Assembly: GCF_014356525.2 (NCBI RefSeq)
Contig: NC_052508.1
Coordinates: 52,138,442-52,202,441, forward strand
Source of the DNA: Nilaparvata lugens
Lineage: Eukaryota; Arthropoda; Insecta; Hemiptera; Delphacidae
Direction of reading: 5' to 3'
DNA: 64,000 nucleotides
Part shown: in pieces, positions 31,991 through 43,590 of the stretch
Layout: each line of letters opens with the position of its first letter
Position numbering within the stretch: position 1 is the first letter of the stretch
The notes under the pieces: generated by a model
Seen by the model: the letters and a program-made list of their open reading frames with translations, nothing else
Database searches by the model: none
What the model was told of the DNA's origin: nothing
Translations under genes and position numbers: made by a program

Positions 31991-32522
31991 AAATAAAACA
32001 ATAGCAATGATGAAGAATTTATAGACAATTTTAGCAAATATAATTTTTATAATACAAATTTAGCATACAATATTTTCATAGTTCACAAAATATTACAATA
32101 AGACAAATTAATGGAATGGAATATGGATACCTATATTGGATCTATGGAAATAAAATATTTATTATAATATTACCGAAACTTATATTTTATAACTTGGCAA
32201 ATAATGATAATGAATCAACCTAAGCCTGCATGAAACATGACCGATGAAAATATAAAAATACTTATGTATGAAAAGAAATATTTTTATCTGGTGCATGCAG
32301 ATTCGTACATCCATAAGCACTGCATGAAACTACCATACTTTGAATATTTTTTATTGCTTCAATAAAAAAATATTATCACTTGAAAAATGCTCTTTTTCTA
32401 CACAGCGAATACAAATACCCGACTTCTTGCCCGAAATTTCTGGTAGCTACACTAGCGCAGTGGCATCATAGCGGATATCGCTCTTCTTAATCTTATTCTA
32501 TAATATATTATATCAATGATAC

Positions 32523-32723
32523 TACCGGACCTGAGCCTAGAAAAAAAAATGGCCGCCGTATGTGGTGGTCTTATAGAAATTCCTACTGAGGCAAAATCAC
32601 TAATCAGCTGTTAGAGAGCGTCTCAGTTTGTCGAAATCTCAGTTTGTCTAGTTCCCGTTTAAAATATTAATGCCGGCCACCACATACGGCGGCCATTTTT
32701 TTTTTGTAGGCGCTGGTCCGGTA
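32523..32723. mobile_element. MITE, about 200 bp
   Basis: Ends TACCGGACC and GGTCCGGTA, with perfect inner inverted words TGGCCGCCGTATGTGGTGG at 32550 and complement at 32676. No gene. Confidence 0.75.
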
Positions 32724-32915
32724 TATAGGACGTCCTGCTTCCATACATACAAGTTTCTTATTAGGATTGTATTTTCTTCTCAAACACATAGGCCTACAGT
32801 GTTCAACTTTCATAAACTTTGAGGAAATCTCAAAAACAGATTGCGCTCCAGAAATCCTTCGATCCATATCAACTTCTGACAACTACGGTACTCATTGAAA
32901 ATACTCATAAGTCCA

Positions 32916-33038
32916 GCTGCACAAAAGCCGATTAAATTTTAATCGTGATTATAAAGGGTTTCTCGAAAAGAAGGCTTTTCTGATTGGTTCTCGTGAAATT
33001 AACCACGATTAAAATTTAACCGGCATTGGTGCAACCGG
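32916..33038. mobile_element. element C MITE, copy 3
   Basis: G-C-A-C-A-A-A-A-G-C-C-G-A-T-T-A-A-A at the left, C-G-G-C-A-T-T-G-G-T-G-C-A-A-C-C-G-G at the right; the family centre C-T-G-A-T-T-G-G-T-T-C-T-C-G is intact. Confidence 0.75.
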
Positions 33039-34885
33039 CAAAAAATTAACTGAAATGATAAAAAAACAGCTAGAGTGAATTGATCATAAATGATTTCATA
33101 AGGAAGATTTCGAAAGAGATGATCTCGCTATCAGGTTGATAGAGGAACCGAAACGAGCTTGTGTAAAACACATAGGTCCGTATACAGATGCTTGTTTAAA
33201 CGGAGAAATGTCGTCAGCTGTTCGTTTAAACCCTGCATGGAACACATTATGATAAATGCAACCATATCTACTACAAGTAGGCCTAAACGTGGTTCAGCGT
33301 TGAACCAAAGAGTAAAGAAACTGTTTAATTGGTACGGTACCTATTTAATATTGTGCTGCTGCTGCTGCTGCTACTAGCTAGGCGTAATACTGATTACGTT
33401 ATTGTACTACCTATTTGATACCAGATCCTATTCATTTGTCTCTGATTAAACGTAGATTTTGCATAGAAATCCCATAATTTGTTTGCTGTTCTCTGACAAC
33501 GAAATCAAACCTGATAGAACTTATTCGTGTCGAGGGGGTGTTCGGTTTCTTTTCGGTACTGTCTCACACTTGTCGGAATTAACAAAAAACCAACAGAAAA
33601 CGAAACAAACCGTATCGAACTGTATTTATAAGTGTGGAAAAAGCCTGACAGTATAAAATACACGTTCTGTTCATTCTTTAAACACAATATTGTTAGTATA
33701 TTGAGATTGAATTCATAGGATTCAACCATTAAAAATTGCATGAAAAAATATAATGATTTAAAAATAAGTTTCACAGTTTAAACAATGCAATTTATTTATT
33801 CATGAAATACAAAAATTTAGTACAATCTTGATCTATACCATAAAAATAAGCCCAGAATAAAAATTATTAGCAATACAATGAAATGATAAGAGAGCACATT
33901 GTTCTCATGAAGCCTAGGCCTAGAATGTAGAGTGATGTCTAAAATTATGGATTGTATTCCCAATTGAATTGGGAAATTTGAAATCATTATAAATTTGAAT
34001 TCCCAATTCAATTTATAATGAATAAAATATAATATTCCTAATATGAGTAAAATAATAATGGCATAGTTTGGGTTATACCTACTATAACAACAACATACTT
34101 TAATATTAAAATTAAATGATGCATAATAATTATATTGATAACGCATTTTTGGCCACAAAACATGAATAAGAAGCCAAAAATAGATATGGAAAATAGAATA
34201 ATATTGAATTACGTATATACGCTTATTTCCTTTCGAAATTAAAGAATAATCATTGAGAAATGGAAGACAATAGGGAATAATCATGAATAATTGAACAGTT
34301 GGATTTAAATCTATAAATTAATTTCAATAATTTCATGTTCATTATTAATTAAGAATATTATAACATAAGAATAATATTGAACATTCAAGATTCAAATTCA
34401 TGAAGAATAAATTAACTACGATAATTTGATGTTTATTATTAGCGTTTATAACTTAAAAAAATATTGTTCCTTTGGTAGGAATCACAAAAGTATGATTCAA
34501 TTTAAACTTGATATGAAAAAAATGGTAATTTATTGTTTATTGTTGTACTCAAGAACTGACAGGTCTTATAACTCCCAAAACTAATATCAAGGGCGGTCTC
34601 AACAGTGAAAGCTCAAACTAATTTGAATCAGATGCTGGCGGTGGTTCAATTTCACAATGAGTGAACGAAACCTAGCATTGATACAGTCTAATCTTAGATT
34701 CCGTTTAAACTGGCACTTTGTAAACGGCCCTAAGTGACAATGAAAAACATGAACAATTACAGTGGAAGAGAAAGTTTAGTCTAAAAATTTACAACTAAAA
34801 ATTATGCACTTGAACAATAAAATCAACTAAGTTCCTGCACTTACAAACGTAACAAAATGATAATTTTCATTATGTATTTTTATCA

Positions 34886-35010
34886 ATCAATCAATCAATT
34901 CATTTATTTCACAAACAAACATAATACAGAATAAAAAAGAAAGATATAAAAAAATGTGAAATAAAAGTGGACACCCCTAGGCATAAGCCCGATTGGGGTG
35001 TACTACTCCT
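34886..35010. repeat. retroelement-like tail
   Basis: A-T-C-A four times, C-A-T-T-T-A-T-T-T-C-A-C-A-A-A-C-A-A-A-C-A-T, then C-C-C-C-T-A-G-G-C-A-T-A-A-G-C-C-C with complementary G-G-G-G-T-G. Similar text begins at 19181. Probably one end of a LINE or SINE copy; no open frame. Confidence 0.35.
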
Positions 35011-36568
35011 AATAAAACAACTAAAAATACTCAGAGGCTGCTCCGCTCTATAAATAAACTTGGCATAATAAATTATAACTTAAAAGAAAATACATTTTTT
35101 TCTGCTACGGTAGCCCATCACATGAAAACAAGGATGAAGTAATTACATTATGAAAAATAAAAGGCATACAGAGATAAAACCAAAAAATAGAAAATTTACA
35201 ATGCAAAATGCATACTCTAAGAAAGGATGTGTTAATTAGATTATTATTCAGGATTTAATAACAATAAATAATGGAATTTCTTATTTAAGAATATCATCTT
35301 ACAATTTTCAGAAATGATTCACAGTCATTAACACTGAGCAGGTAGTTTTTCAAACATTTCAGAAATGAATGTGAAAGTTCCTGGCAATTTAAATATTGCG
35401 ACACTAGATTGAACAATCTAGGACCATTAAAATAATATGAATGTTGGATTTTTATTGGGCTATCCTATAGTTTTTTTAATAAAATAACAAGTACCCATTC
35501 AATATGTTCAAGATGATGATTCATTTTGATACTTGAGAATGGAGTAGTAAGCCGGCTATCATGAAATAATAAAAGGAAGGTCCTAAATGAGAAAAATTTC
35601 AAATGTGAAAAAATCTCTAATTTACCAATCGAACGTGGTCAATATGTCATGGAACATGGTACATGTACATGGTACATTCACTTTATAGTCAACTTTACAA
35701 ATCAATGGATATAATATTAGTTAACAATAATAATGAATAGATTAATTAACCAATAAATACTTCTCGTGAAAAAGACTCACTTTTGAATGCCATCATTTCA
35801 AGAGGAAACTATGCAATGCAATATTATTTTTAACTTCAACAAACGTCTGAGGGAAGCTGTCCTATACCAAACATCGTATAATGTAAAACAAAAAAAATCA
35901 ATCTCCAACAACTCTTGATATCATATATATATATAATTATAAAATGTATGAAAATATCGATTTTAGTTAGTGATTATCATTATTTTATTTTTAGTAAAAT
36001 AAATTCGACTTAAATACAGGAATGTATTTATTTATTTGAATATAACAAAAGTGCAATAGTATACCTCTAGCTGTAAGCTATTTGAGGGATTTATAAAAAT
36101 AATCCTTTACATACAATAAAACAATCAATAACAATAGTTCTATTTTTTAATCGACTTGATTATATTTTTTTGTAACTGATTGCTCTGTTTTGTTTATTGC
36201 ACCATAGCTTAACTTAACTTATAAAATAGAAAAAGACTTTGCTCGGTAAGCGACAATCACTTTGGGATATTACCTAATGTTATTCACTCTGACACAAATA
36301 TTTATTAAATCATACATAATATATCTTCATTGTAAATTTGGAATTTGGAAATTTTTAACTCAACAAAACATAATAAATAGTTAATTTGATTTCATACACA
36401 ATAGGAAACTGTTTTTATAATATTATGTTGTTTTAATCCTGGTTGTACCAATACATATAAAACTTTCAGCAATTTATATTGTCTTTGAAGAATTATTTCA
36501 AATGCACTAATGGAAAACAGCACTAATCTAGGGAACGATTTCTCGTCAAATTCAATTAGTTTAATCTC

Positions 36569-39467
36569 TCACAGCGATATTTTCACGTAGTTCGTAGCTT
36601 CCAAATTATGCAAGCGTTCACCTCTCAATCTGAGAACAGCCAACAATTCGATTCTCTGCTGAGATTTCTTGTCAAATCGCATGAAGTTTATTACTTCTTG
36701 CTCTCCCGAATGAAGTCTCTCCAGATGTCGCGGTAAGTTCGTCGCTACACCTTTTCTACAAAATGGACAGTATAGTAACTTTCTCACACAAATATTCCTT
36801 TTCTTCCGTACTTCCAAATTATGAAGAAGTGTACCTCTGCTTCTAAACAATTTCAACAGTTCAATTCGCTTTGGAGATTTCTTGTCACACTCTTTCATCA
36901 ACTCTTTCACCTCTCTTTCATCAGGGTGCACTTTTCCCAGGTGACGAGGCAAATCTTTGGTTGGCTTTATACAAAATGGACAGTAGTTCAAGTTTTTCAG
37001 TGATTTTGATTGGTTCACAGAGCTGCTATTACGCAGTGCACGTTTATTCTTTATAGCTTCCAAGAAATGCAGCTTCTCACCTCTATTTTTTAGCAATCTC
37101 AATAATTGAACTCGCTCCTGAGAATGCTTTTCGTATTTCAAATACTGCTGCACTTCCTTCTCACCAGAGTGTAATCTCGACAAATGACGCGGCAAATCGA
37201 AAACCGGAGTTTTACAAAACGGACAGTAAAACTTCCTATTGTTCCTAGCAGCTATTTTCCCTATCGTATCGACCCTGGTAGTGTTGGGTTTGACTGATGA
37301 TTTGTGCAATGGATTAGCCATGCTACTGGAGGAGGCTTCTGGTTGAATGCTTATGGTTGTCAAACCAGGGGATGAAAGTTTTTGTTCCAAAATGTTTTTA
37401 CCAGCACTCTCTGACTGTCGTTTGTGTTGGATAATACCAGAGGTTGATGGTTTTTGTTCCAATGTTGTTTTCTTCACTCTCTCCAAATCAATACTATTGC
37501 ATAATTCTCCAGAGCTTCTCCTCCTTCCTACCTGATAAGACCTGGTGTTGCAGGGTTCTCTTGAATTTTGCGATGATTGAGACCCTCCAGATACACCTGC
37601 TTCCCCTTGCTGATTAAGACTTGGAAGTGTTTGATTTTGAACAGCATTATCAGATATATCTTTCTCTGATTCTACATTTCTAAATAATCTTCTCATCTGA
37701 TCAGTCTTAGCATTTATATTCTCTCTTGGATGATTTGGCAAAGGATAAGATAATCTCACGATGCTCACTGATGGATCAAGATGAGGTAGACTAATGGAGA
37801 GAGAATTTCTAGTATTGTTTTTGCCAGAATTTCCTATCAAACTAAGATTTTTACCAAGTTTTGAATTTTCAGCGTGTCCATCTCTCACCTGTTTAATCTC
37901 AGGATTGATAGATTCTTGAGATGGAGTTTGCGATGAGCAAGATGTTATACTCACTGATGGTTTCAGTTGAGGAAGTTTAGATGAAGGACATTTTTTAGCT
38001 TCATCACCTACGCTCCCTTTCAAAGTACTCACAGGTGATTCCAGTTGAGAAACCTTGATGGATGGAATTTCATGAGAGTCATTATTACCTGAATTCCCTT
38101 TTAAACAGGTACTTTTCCAAGATTCTGGTTTTGTAGTGGATCCACTTTTCACCTGATCACATTCAGGATTGTCGGGCTTTTCCCTAGATGGATTTTCGAA
38201 TGAGCAAGGTTTTATAATGATACTCACAGCCGGTTTGATATGAGAAAGACTAGAAGGAGCATTTTGAGTAACTGATGATGGTCTTATTTGAGATGAACTA
38301 GAAAAAGTAACATTTCGTGGTACTGATGTTTCTGTATGATCGTTACTGGTAGATGGAGGATTTTGAGTAACTGATGGTTTTATGAGAGTACAAATAGAAG
38401 ATGAAGAATTTCGAATAACTTTACCATGATTCCCCTTAGAACTAGTTTTTTCGCAATTTTTTGGGTTTTCAGAAGATTTCTTCCCTACTTGATCACTTCC
38501 AGCCTTTTTGGGTTCATTAGATGAAGTTTTCGATGGGAAAGAAGATTTAATAATACTCACCGATGGTTCTAGATGAGGAACAGTTGAAGATAGAGAATTA
38601 TCAGTGATCTTATCCTTCAAACTAATTATTGTTTCACATGTTTTTGAGTTTTCAACATATCCCTTCTCTATCTGATTACTCTGAGCATTGCTTTTTTCAT
38701 GTGGTATAATTTGTAATGAATGTGATGATCTATTATTTTCAGGCACTACTGGATGAACAAGAGCTTGTGGATTTTTGATAGCTTTGTTAACGAATTTTTC
38801 CTTCAAATTAGTTTTACTGCAAGCTTTCGGTTTTTCAAAATTACTCTTTTGCACCTCAACATTGCTAGTTTTTTCAGATGGGAGCCTATTTTTTATTGAA
38901 AAAGGAGCCCCAACATTTCCAGATGTTCCTGGTTGCATATTATCAACCGATTGTGGAGTTTGGATACCCTTATCACCAATTTTCCCTTCAAACAAACTTT
39001 GCCACAAACTTCCCGATTTCTACCAGATCTCTTCTCTACCTGATTTTTCTCAGCATTTCTAGTTTCATGAGATGAAGTTTGAAATGAACAAGGAGGTTCA
39101 ATTTTTTCAGATGTTTGTGGTTGAGTTATATCGGAAGATATTGGAGTTTTATCAGCAGTGCCAGATACCCCTGAAATCGAATCGGAATTTCCACTCAATT
39201 CTAGAAGGAAATCGTGAGAATATGTCGAACTAGTGAAATTATCATCAAATATTATTTCTTGTTTCACAAAAATATTTTCAAATTCTTCCTGATTAATTCT
39301 TTCAGCCGGAGGTGGTGGCTTTTCATCTTCAACTTCTTGCTTGATTCGAATTTCCTCGAAGGCCTTCGGTTGAGTAGACGAGTGAAATTGAGGAGTACGG
39401 TCTGCTTGGCATGGTTCCTGTGCTAATTGATTTGGTTCAACAGTTTGGAGTCCTTTTGAACGAGAAT
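36569..39467 (-). CDS. U19: giant candidate lola exon with three short zinc fingers, frame broken once
   Basis: Acceptor AG at 39469-39468 (T-T-T-T-T-C-A-C-A-G) leaves the same two-base phase as the lola exons. The first 162 codons (to 38980) contain two sumoylation-type sites, I-K-Q-E and V-K-Q-E. The frame then must shift by -1 at G-GGA-AAA (38986-38980); 803 codons follow to the stop. Evidence of homology across the break: L-K-G-K before and I-G-D-K-G after match internal repeats such as L-K-G-N-S-G-K. The middle is Ser/Pro-rich with degenerate repeats bearing V-S-I-I or V-S-I-V (SUMO-interaction-like) motifs. The C-terminus has three modules of about 70 residues: C-P-F-C-x9/10-H-x4-H, D/N-L-P-R-H-L, then K-S-x-x-R-x-E-L-L ... 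R-G ... L-H-N-L-E. Splicing to the BTB exons is inference; a separate nested gene is possible. Confidence 0.7.
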
Positions 39468-40320
39468 CTGTGAAAAAATGATTATTTTTCTTAGTTTATA
39501 GATGGAAATGAATGAGAGATTGCAATTTCTTGAAAATGCAAATGATAATTATTATTAAACGAAAATCTAAATTCATTGGGTGGTTGATAGCATTTGAATT
39601 TTAGATCAATCATTATTACTATTTGTGATAAAATTAGTTCATTATTTGTTAATTAACTGTGTAATGGAGTCTGTTATGTGAGTAATGTCATGGAATAAAA
39701 CTTGATTTGATTTGAATAATTTTTTGTCAATTTTTTTGTCACTTTAGATTCAATGTGGTTCATGAACTCAAAGTTTAGCTATTGATGACAATTCATGAAA
39801 TATCATTGATAGTCGTTTTCCAACTCAATTTCTGCAATTAATTAGTGAATCTTTAAAAAATAATGAGATGGCGTTGGTATTAAATAAAAGTACCTGAGTG
39901 AATACTTATGATGAGTGTATTGAATTTATGGTAGCCTGTTCTAGAATTAAAGATTTAAACTGCTTGAACTAAATTAACATTTTGATGAATGAACCAGAAA
40001 AAGTGAATATGATCACAACACGAAAATGAATCAATAAGATGAATTGCCATTGTTTGTATGATTCCAGCCAGCAAACTCGACTATGCTCACTCTCATAGCA
40101 AATCTGTGAAATCAGTGAGAACATGCAGGATAAGCATACATTGAAATACAATGAAATCAATTCGAATTTTATATCAATAAAAACCACAATTATACCAAAC
40201 TAAGGGTCAACTATTAGAAAGAAGCAACATAAATTATTATTTTGAGACTATATAATATTAGAAAGGGTAGGGAAAACTATGTAACCAAATTATCATGGAA
40301 TAAAAATAAAAAATCGAAAT

Positions 40321-40441
40321 ACCCTTTTTTAAAATTGTTTACTCACCTTATGTTTCAACATTTATGTCATTATCAAGTGAGTGAACTTGATAATGACATA
40401 ATGTTAAAATATTTTATGAGTAAAAAATTAAAAAAAAAGGT
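40321..40441. repeat. 120-bp palindrome
   Basis: Arms T-A-C-T-C-A-C ... A-T-G-T-C-A-T-T-A-T-C-A-A-G-T-G-A-G and complement meet near 40381. Likely a small MITE; would fold to a hairpin in RNA. Confidence 0.75.
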
Positions 40442-41344
40442 ATTTAGATTTTTTATTTTCATTTCATGATATTTTAAACGATACATTAATGCATTTAAAT
40501 GATACATTCAATGAAACTATACATTTAATAAAAATTGAACGTGCATTTGATGAACCGATACATTTAAATGATATTTTATTTCATGAATTTTCATGATACA
40601 TTAACTTTCCAAACACAACCCACATCAATGACAATAGAATGGCTGATTATCAATCGTTAATATACAAATATTTACAACACCCAACATTTTTTCCCAAACT
40701 CTAAAGCTAGGCTTGAAATCCATTCCATTACATAATATGATTTATTGTAAGAAGCAAGAAAATTTACAAGAGTGGGGCTCAATTGAAAAGGAGAACAGAA
40801 TCTATGTATGCCCACCTACAATAATAATAAAAAAAAACAGATTAACACTAGAAATAGAAGTCAGGTTCGAACAAAAAAGACGACGCATTTTTCTATTCAT
40901 TAAGTATAAAATAATCAAATGTCAAATATCAGTATTTATTTGAAATAGTATAATGCTAAGATACGATACATTACAATAATATTATTATATTTCTATGGAA
41001 TTTTGAGTTGGGATTCACATTTATATGAATACCTCTATTGCAACCTACTGTTGAAGCAATTTGTGTATGCTAATAAAGTGTTTTGAATGAAAACGAGTTG
41101 ATATTTTTGAAAAAAACTGAAGAAATTATTGACTAAATAAATGAATGAAAACACTGGTTTCACTTGTTGTCGGAGCCAGTAGTTTTAAAAATAGCAAGTC
41201 GTTTTCATTTAATATGGATATTCACCACAACATCATCTTTGCAACAATACAGAAAGTTAATAAACTGTTAATCAAAACATCTTTGAACGTCAAGAAATAA
41301 AAAAATCTAAGTACCTTTAAAAAAAAATGTCTTGATAACACATT

Positions 41345-41718
41345 AAGGGCCGGTTTCCGAGCTCGGGATTTAGCTAAGTCCTAGACTTTAAACAGCTGGA
41401 GTCAGAAAATTGGCTTTCCAAAACGGGGCGTAGTCGCAGCTTTTATAACAGTAGTCGTAGTTTTTATTTTCTCATTTCTATAATTGGAAACGTTTTTCCT
41501 TGACGAAATTGGACATTCCTAAATAATTCAAAATAGCTCAAACTTTACACTATTTTCTCAATTTATTTTGTGTTCAATTTTCTAGTTTTTCGAGCTTTAA
41601 TTCAAACGTGACTATGACAATGACTGCGACTACGCCCCGTTTTGGAAAAACAATTTTCTGACTCCATCTGTTTAAAGTCTAGGACTTGGCTGAATCCCGA
41701 GCTCGGAATCCGGCCCTA
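41345..41718. mobile_element. element A, complete copy
   Basis: AAGGGCCGGTTTCCGAGCTC at the left to C-T-C-G-G-A-A-T-C-C-G-G-C-C-C-T-A-A at the right; arms nearly identical to those at 13297-13668, so it is relatively young. No open frame. Confidence 0.85.
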
Positions 41719-41904
41719 AGAGTAGAGAGTAGACCTAACAAAAAAAGGTAATCTTAAACATGCTCATTATATACATGCTTTGAATATCAATATATTTATC
41801 CGATTATTAATCATTATGAGTAGAATTAAAATATTTTATTGATTGATTATTTAGATATCACAATAATTGGATAAGTATTCATGCATTTTGAAAGATTGAA
41901 ATGT

Positions 41905-42119
41905 TCATATTCTCTTGTTGTGTTTGAGATAAATGTGTATTCTGAGATTGGGAGCCCTCTTGGATCGATGCGGACACAGGGGACATTGGAACCTGGGATC
42001 TTGTCCGCACTCATTCTTCGCATGGTTGTCTCTGGTGTGTTTCCATCTGTACACTCTTCCACATTTGTGACAAGGATACCTGGAATCACTATCTCCCTCG
42101 CCTTCAACGTCAACATCCC
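41905..42119 (-). CDS. lola: lola alternative zinc-finger exon U20 (no upstream ATG)
   Basis: Recognised by its finger codons. Acceptor AG at 42121-42120 (A-T-T-T-T-C-T-A-G), split codon GG, acidic linker D-V-D-V-E-G-E-G-D-S-D-S-R-Y-P. Finger 1 is C-H-K-C-G-R-V-Y-R-W-K-H-T-R-D-N-H-A-K-N-E-C; finger 2 is C-P-L-C-P-H-R-S-K-R-A-P-N-L-R-I-H-I-Y-L-K-H; ends N-K-R-I and TGA at 41907-41905. The strongly acidic linker (seven Asp/Glu in twelve residues) is unlike the other exons. An overlapping 89-codon open frame in another phase is a shadow. Confidence 0.93.
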
Positions 42120-42201
42120 CTAGAAAATATAAAAACCTGTCAGCAAATTTTTTGCAAAATTATGATTCCACTAGAGCTCTAACAATGCTTGTTTGTGGAA
42201 A

Positions 42202-42285
42202 AATTTGAAGGATTGATGATAATGACAAGAGATGAATTGGTTTCATTCATCTCTTGTCATTATCATCATCCCTTCCAATTTTTTT
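42202..42285. repeat. 84-bp hairpin
   Basis: G-A-T-A-A-T-G-A-C-A-A-G-A-G-A-T-G-A-A-T pairs with its complement immediately after a short G-G-T-T-T-C loop. Confidence 0.85.
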
Positions 42286-42715
42286 TAAGTTTAGGTCATT
42301 GGGTGGGTTTTGAGCTTTCGAGTCACTTGGAATTCATATTGTAGCAATAAATGAAAGCTGGATCATGTAGTCAGCACATTTCCAAAAAAAGTGTTATCAT
42401 TCCCTGTTTATCACAATTATTCAAGTATATTCGTATGGCTTTTTGTTGGTGGAGAGTCCCTCATGGAAAGGTCTATAGCCTTCACACTATTTAACAAATG
42501 GAAGCTGTTTTACATAAGAAATAGGCAAAGAGAACGCACATTTTTTCAAAATATGAATAATTCACATTAAATTGAAGAGAATATTGTAAATAATGGATCC
42601 ACTCCACTACAAAAAAATGGAGTCAATTATTGTTCAGGATTGTAATGTTTTCAATCCTAACGATGGTTGAATTAAGAACAGATTTTTTACCAACATTTAA
42701 ATCTTCTTTATATGT

Positions 42716-42842
42716 ATATTTTTCTCTTTATCAATATAGGTTTCATCCAGTTTCTAATGATTAATGAGAACTCCTCAATTGACTCACATTAATCATTAGA
42801 AATAGGATGAAACCTATAATAAATATTGATAAAAAGAAAAAT
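42716..42842. repeat. 127-bp hairpin
   Basis: A-T-T-T-T-T-C-T-C-T-T-T-A-T-C-A-A-T-A-T and A-G-G-T-T-T-C-A-T-C-C pair with complements on the other side of a loop near 42770. Probable MITE. Confidence 0.8.
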
Positions 42843-43442
42843 CTGGTGTGGCGCACTCACACAACTTTCCTTGCCGTTATGAAAATTGATCACCTGACGC
42901 TAGTGTTCCCGCGCATCTCAAGTCTACTACTCTAAGATTTGAGCCAGCTGGTGACAGGACTATAACGCTGGTGACACACGAGGTCTGCTATCTCTTCATA
43001 GTGAATTATTTAATAGAATCAACAGTTGCCAACAGTTTGCAATTGAATAATCACATTTTCTCGAATTTCGAGCTTATTTCCATTTTTAGGTGAAAATGTT
43101 ACTGAACATTAATTGTAGAGATTTTCATGTTCAATCCTTTCCAATTGAATTTTTTTGTTTAAATTGTATCTGAAAACTTTATCTGAAGTTTTTACAGATA
43201 TGAGACTTGTGCCAGTTGATAGAGCTTATCAATTAAGGTATAAATTTGATCAAAATCATTGGAGCCGTTTTTGAGAAAATCGAGAGAACCCCTGTTTTTG
43301 ACAACATTATCGCCATTTTAGCCGCCATCTTGAATTGCGATTGATTGAAATTGTTGGTGTCGGATACTTATAGTGTAAGAACCTTAAGTTCAAAATTTCA
43401 AGTCATTCCGTTGATTGGGAGACGAGATATCGTGTACACAGA

Positions 43443-43489
<47 letters not shown>

Positions 43490-43590
43490 TCAGGGGACCT
43501 TGAAACGTATAGAAATTTAGAAAGTGGGGTACCTTAATTTTTTTCGGAAAGCAATACTTACCTCACCTATGGTAATAGGGCAAGGAAAGT
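42840..43590. repeat. interspersed repeat with (CA)n run
   Basis: A 750-bp segment of uniform character: G-T-G-T-G-G-C-G-C-A-C-T-C-A at the start, a (CA) run at 43451-43486, then G-G-G-G-A-C-C-T-T-G-A-A-A-C-G and a G-C-A-A-G-G-A-A-A-G-T-A-A-A-A end. It resembles the 3' part of a retroelement family common in planthoppers, by recollection only. No coding frame. Confidence 0.45.

Larger units (their letters stand above)
29654..36568. other. 6.9-kb intron between U18 and U19
   Basis: No exon found on either strand. Contents listed separately: an (AT)n run, several inverted-repeat elements, a 200-bp direct duplication and retroelement-like tails. C-T-G-C-T-G-C-T-G at 33355-33369 is a short trinucleotide run. 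The 155-codon minus-strand open frame at 33817-34284 is AT-driven and judged non-coding. Confidence 0.5.
39468..41904. other. inter-exon sequence U19-U20
   Basis: Holds a hairpin (40321-40441), scattered G-A-T-A-C-A-T-T words at 40455-40605, and element A copy 41345-41718. No gene. Confidence 0.5.

Noticed and set aside
33817..34284. 155-codon minus-strand open frame rich in I, Y, F and L
   Set aside because: Composition is what AT-rich DNA gives by chance; no domain, no acceptor in phase, and low-complexity repeats within.
36569..39467. U19 as a transposase or integrase gene
   Set aside because: No catalytic domain, terminal repeats or target duplication were found around it; the acceptor phase fits a host exon better, though a captured element-derived module remains possible.
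41847..42116. 89-codon minus-strand open frame starting M-L-T-L-K-A-R
   Set aside because: Wrong phase over U20; the finger-coding frame at 41905-42119 explains the region.
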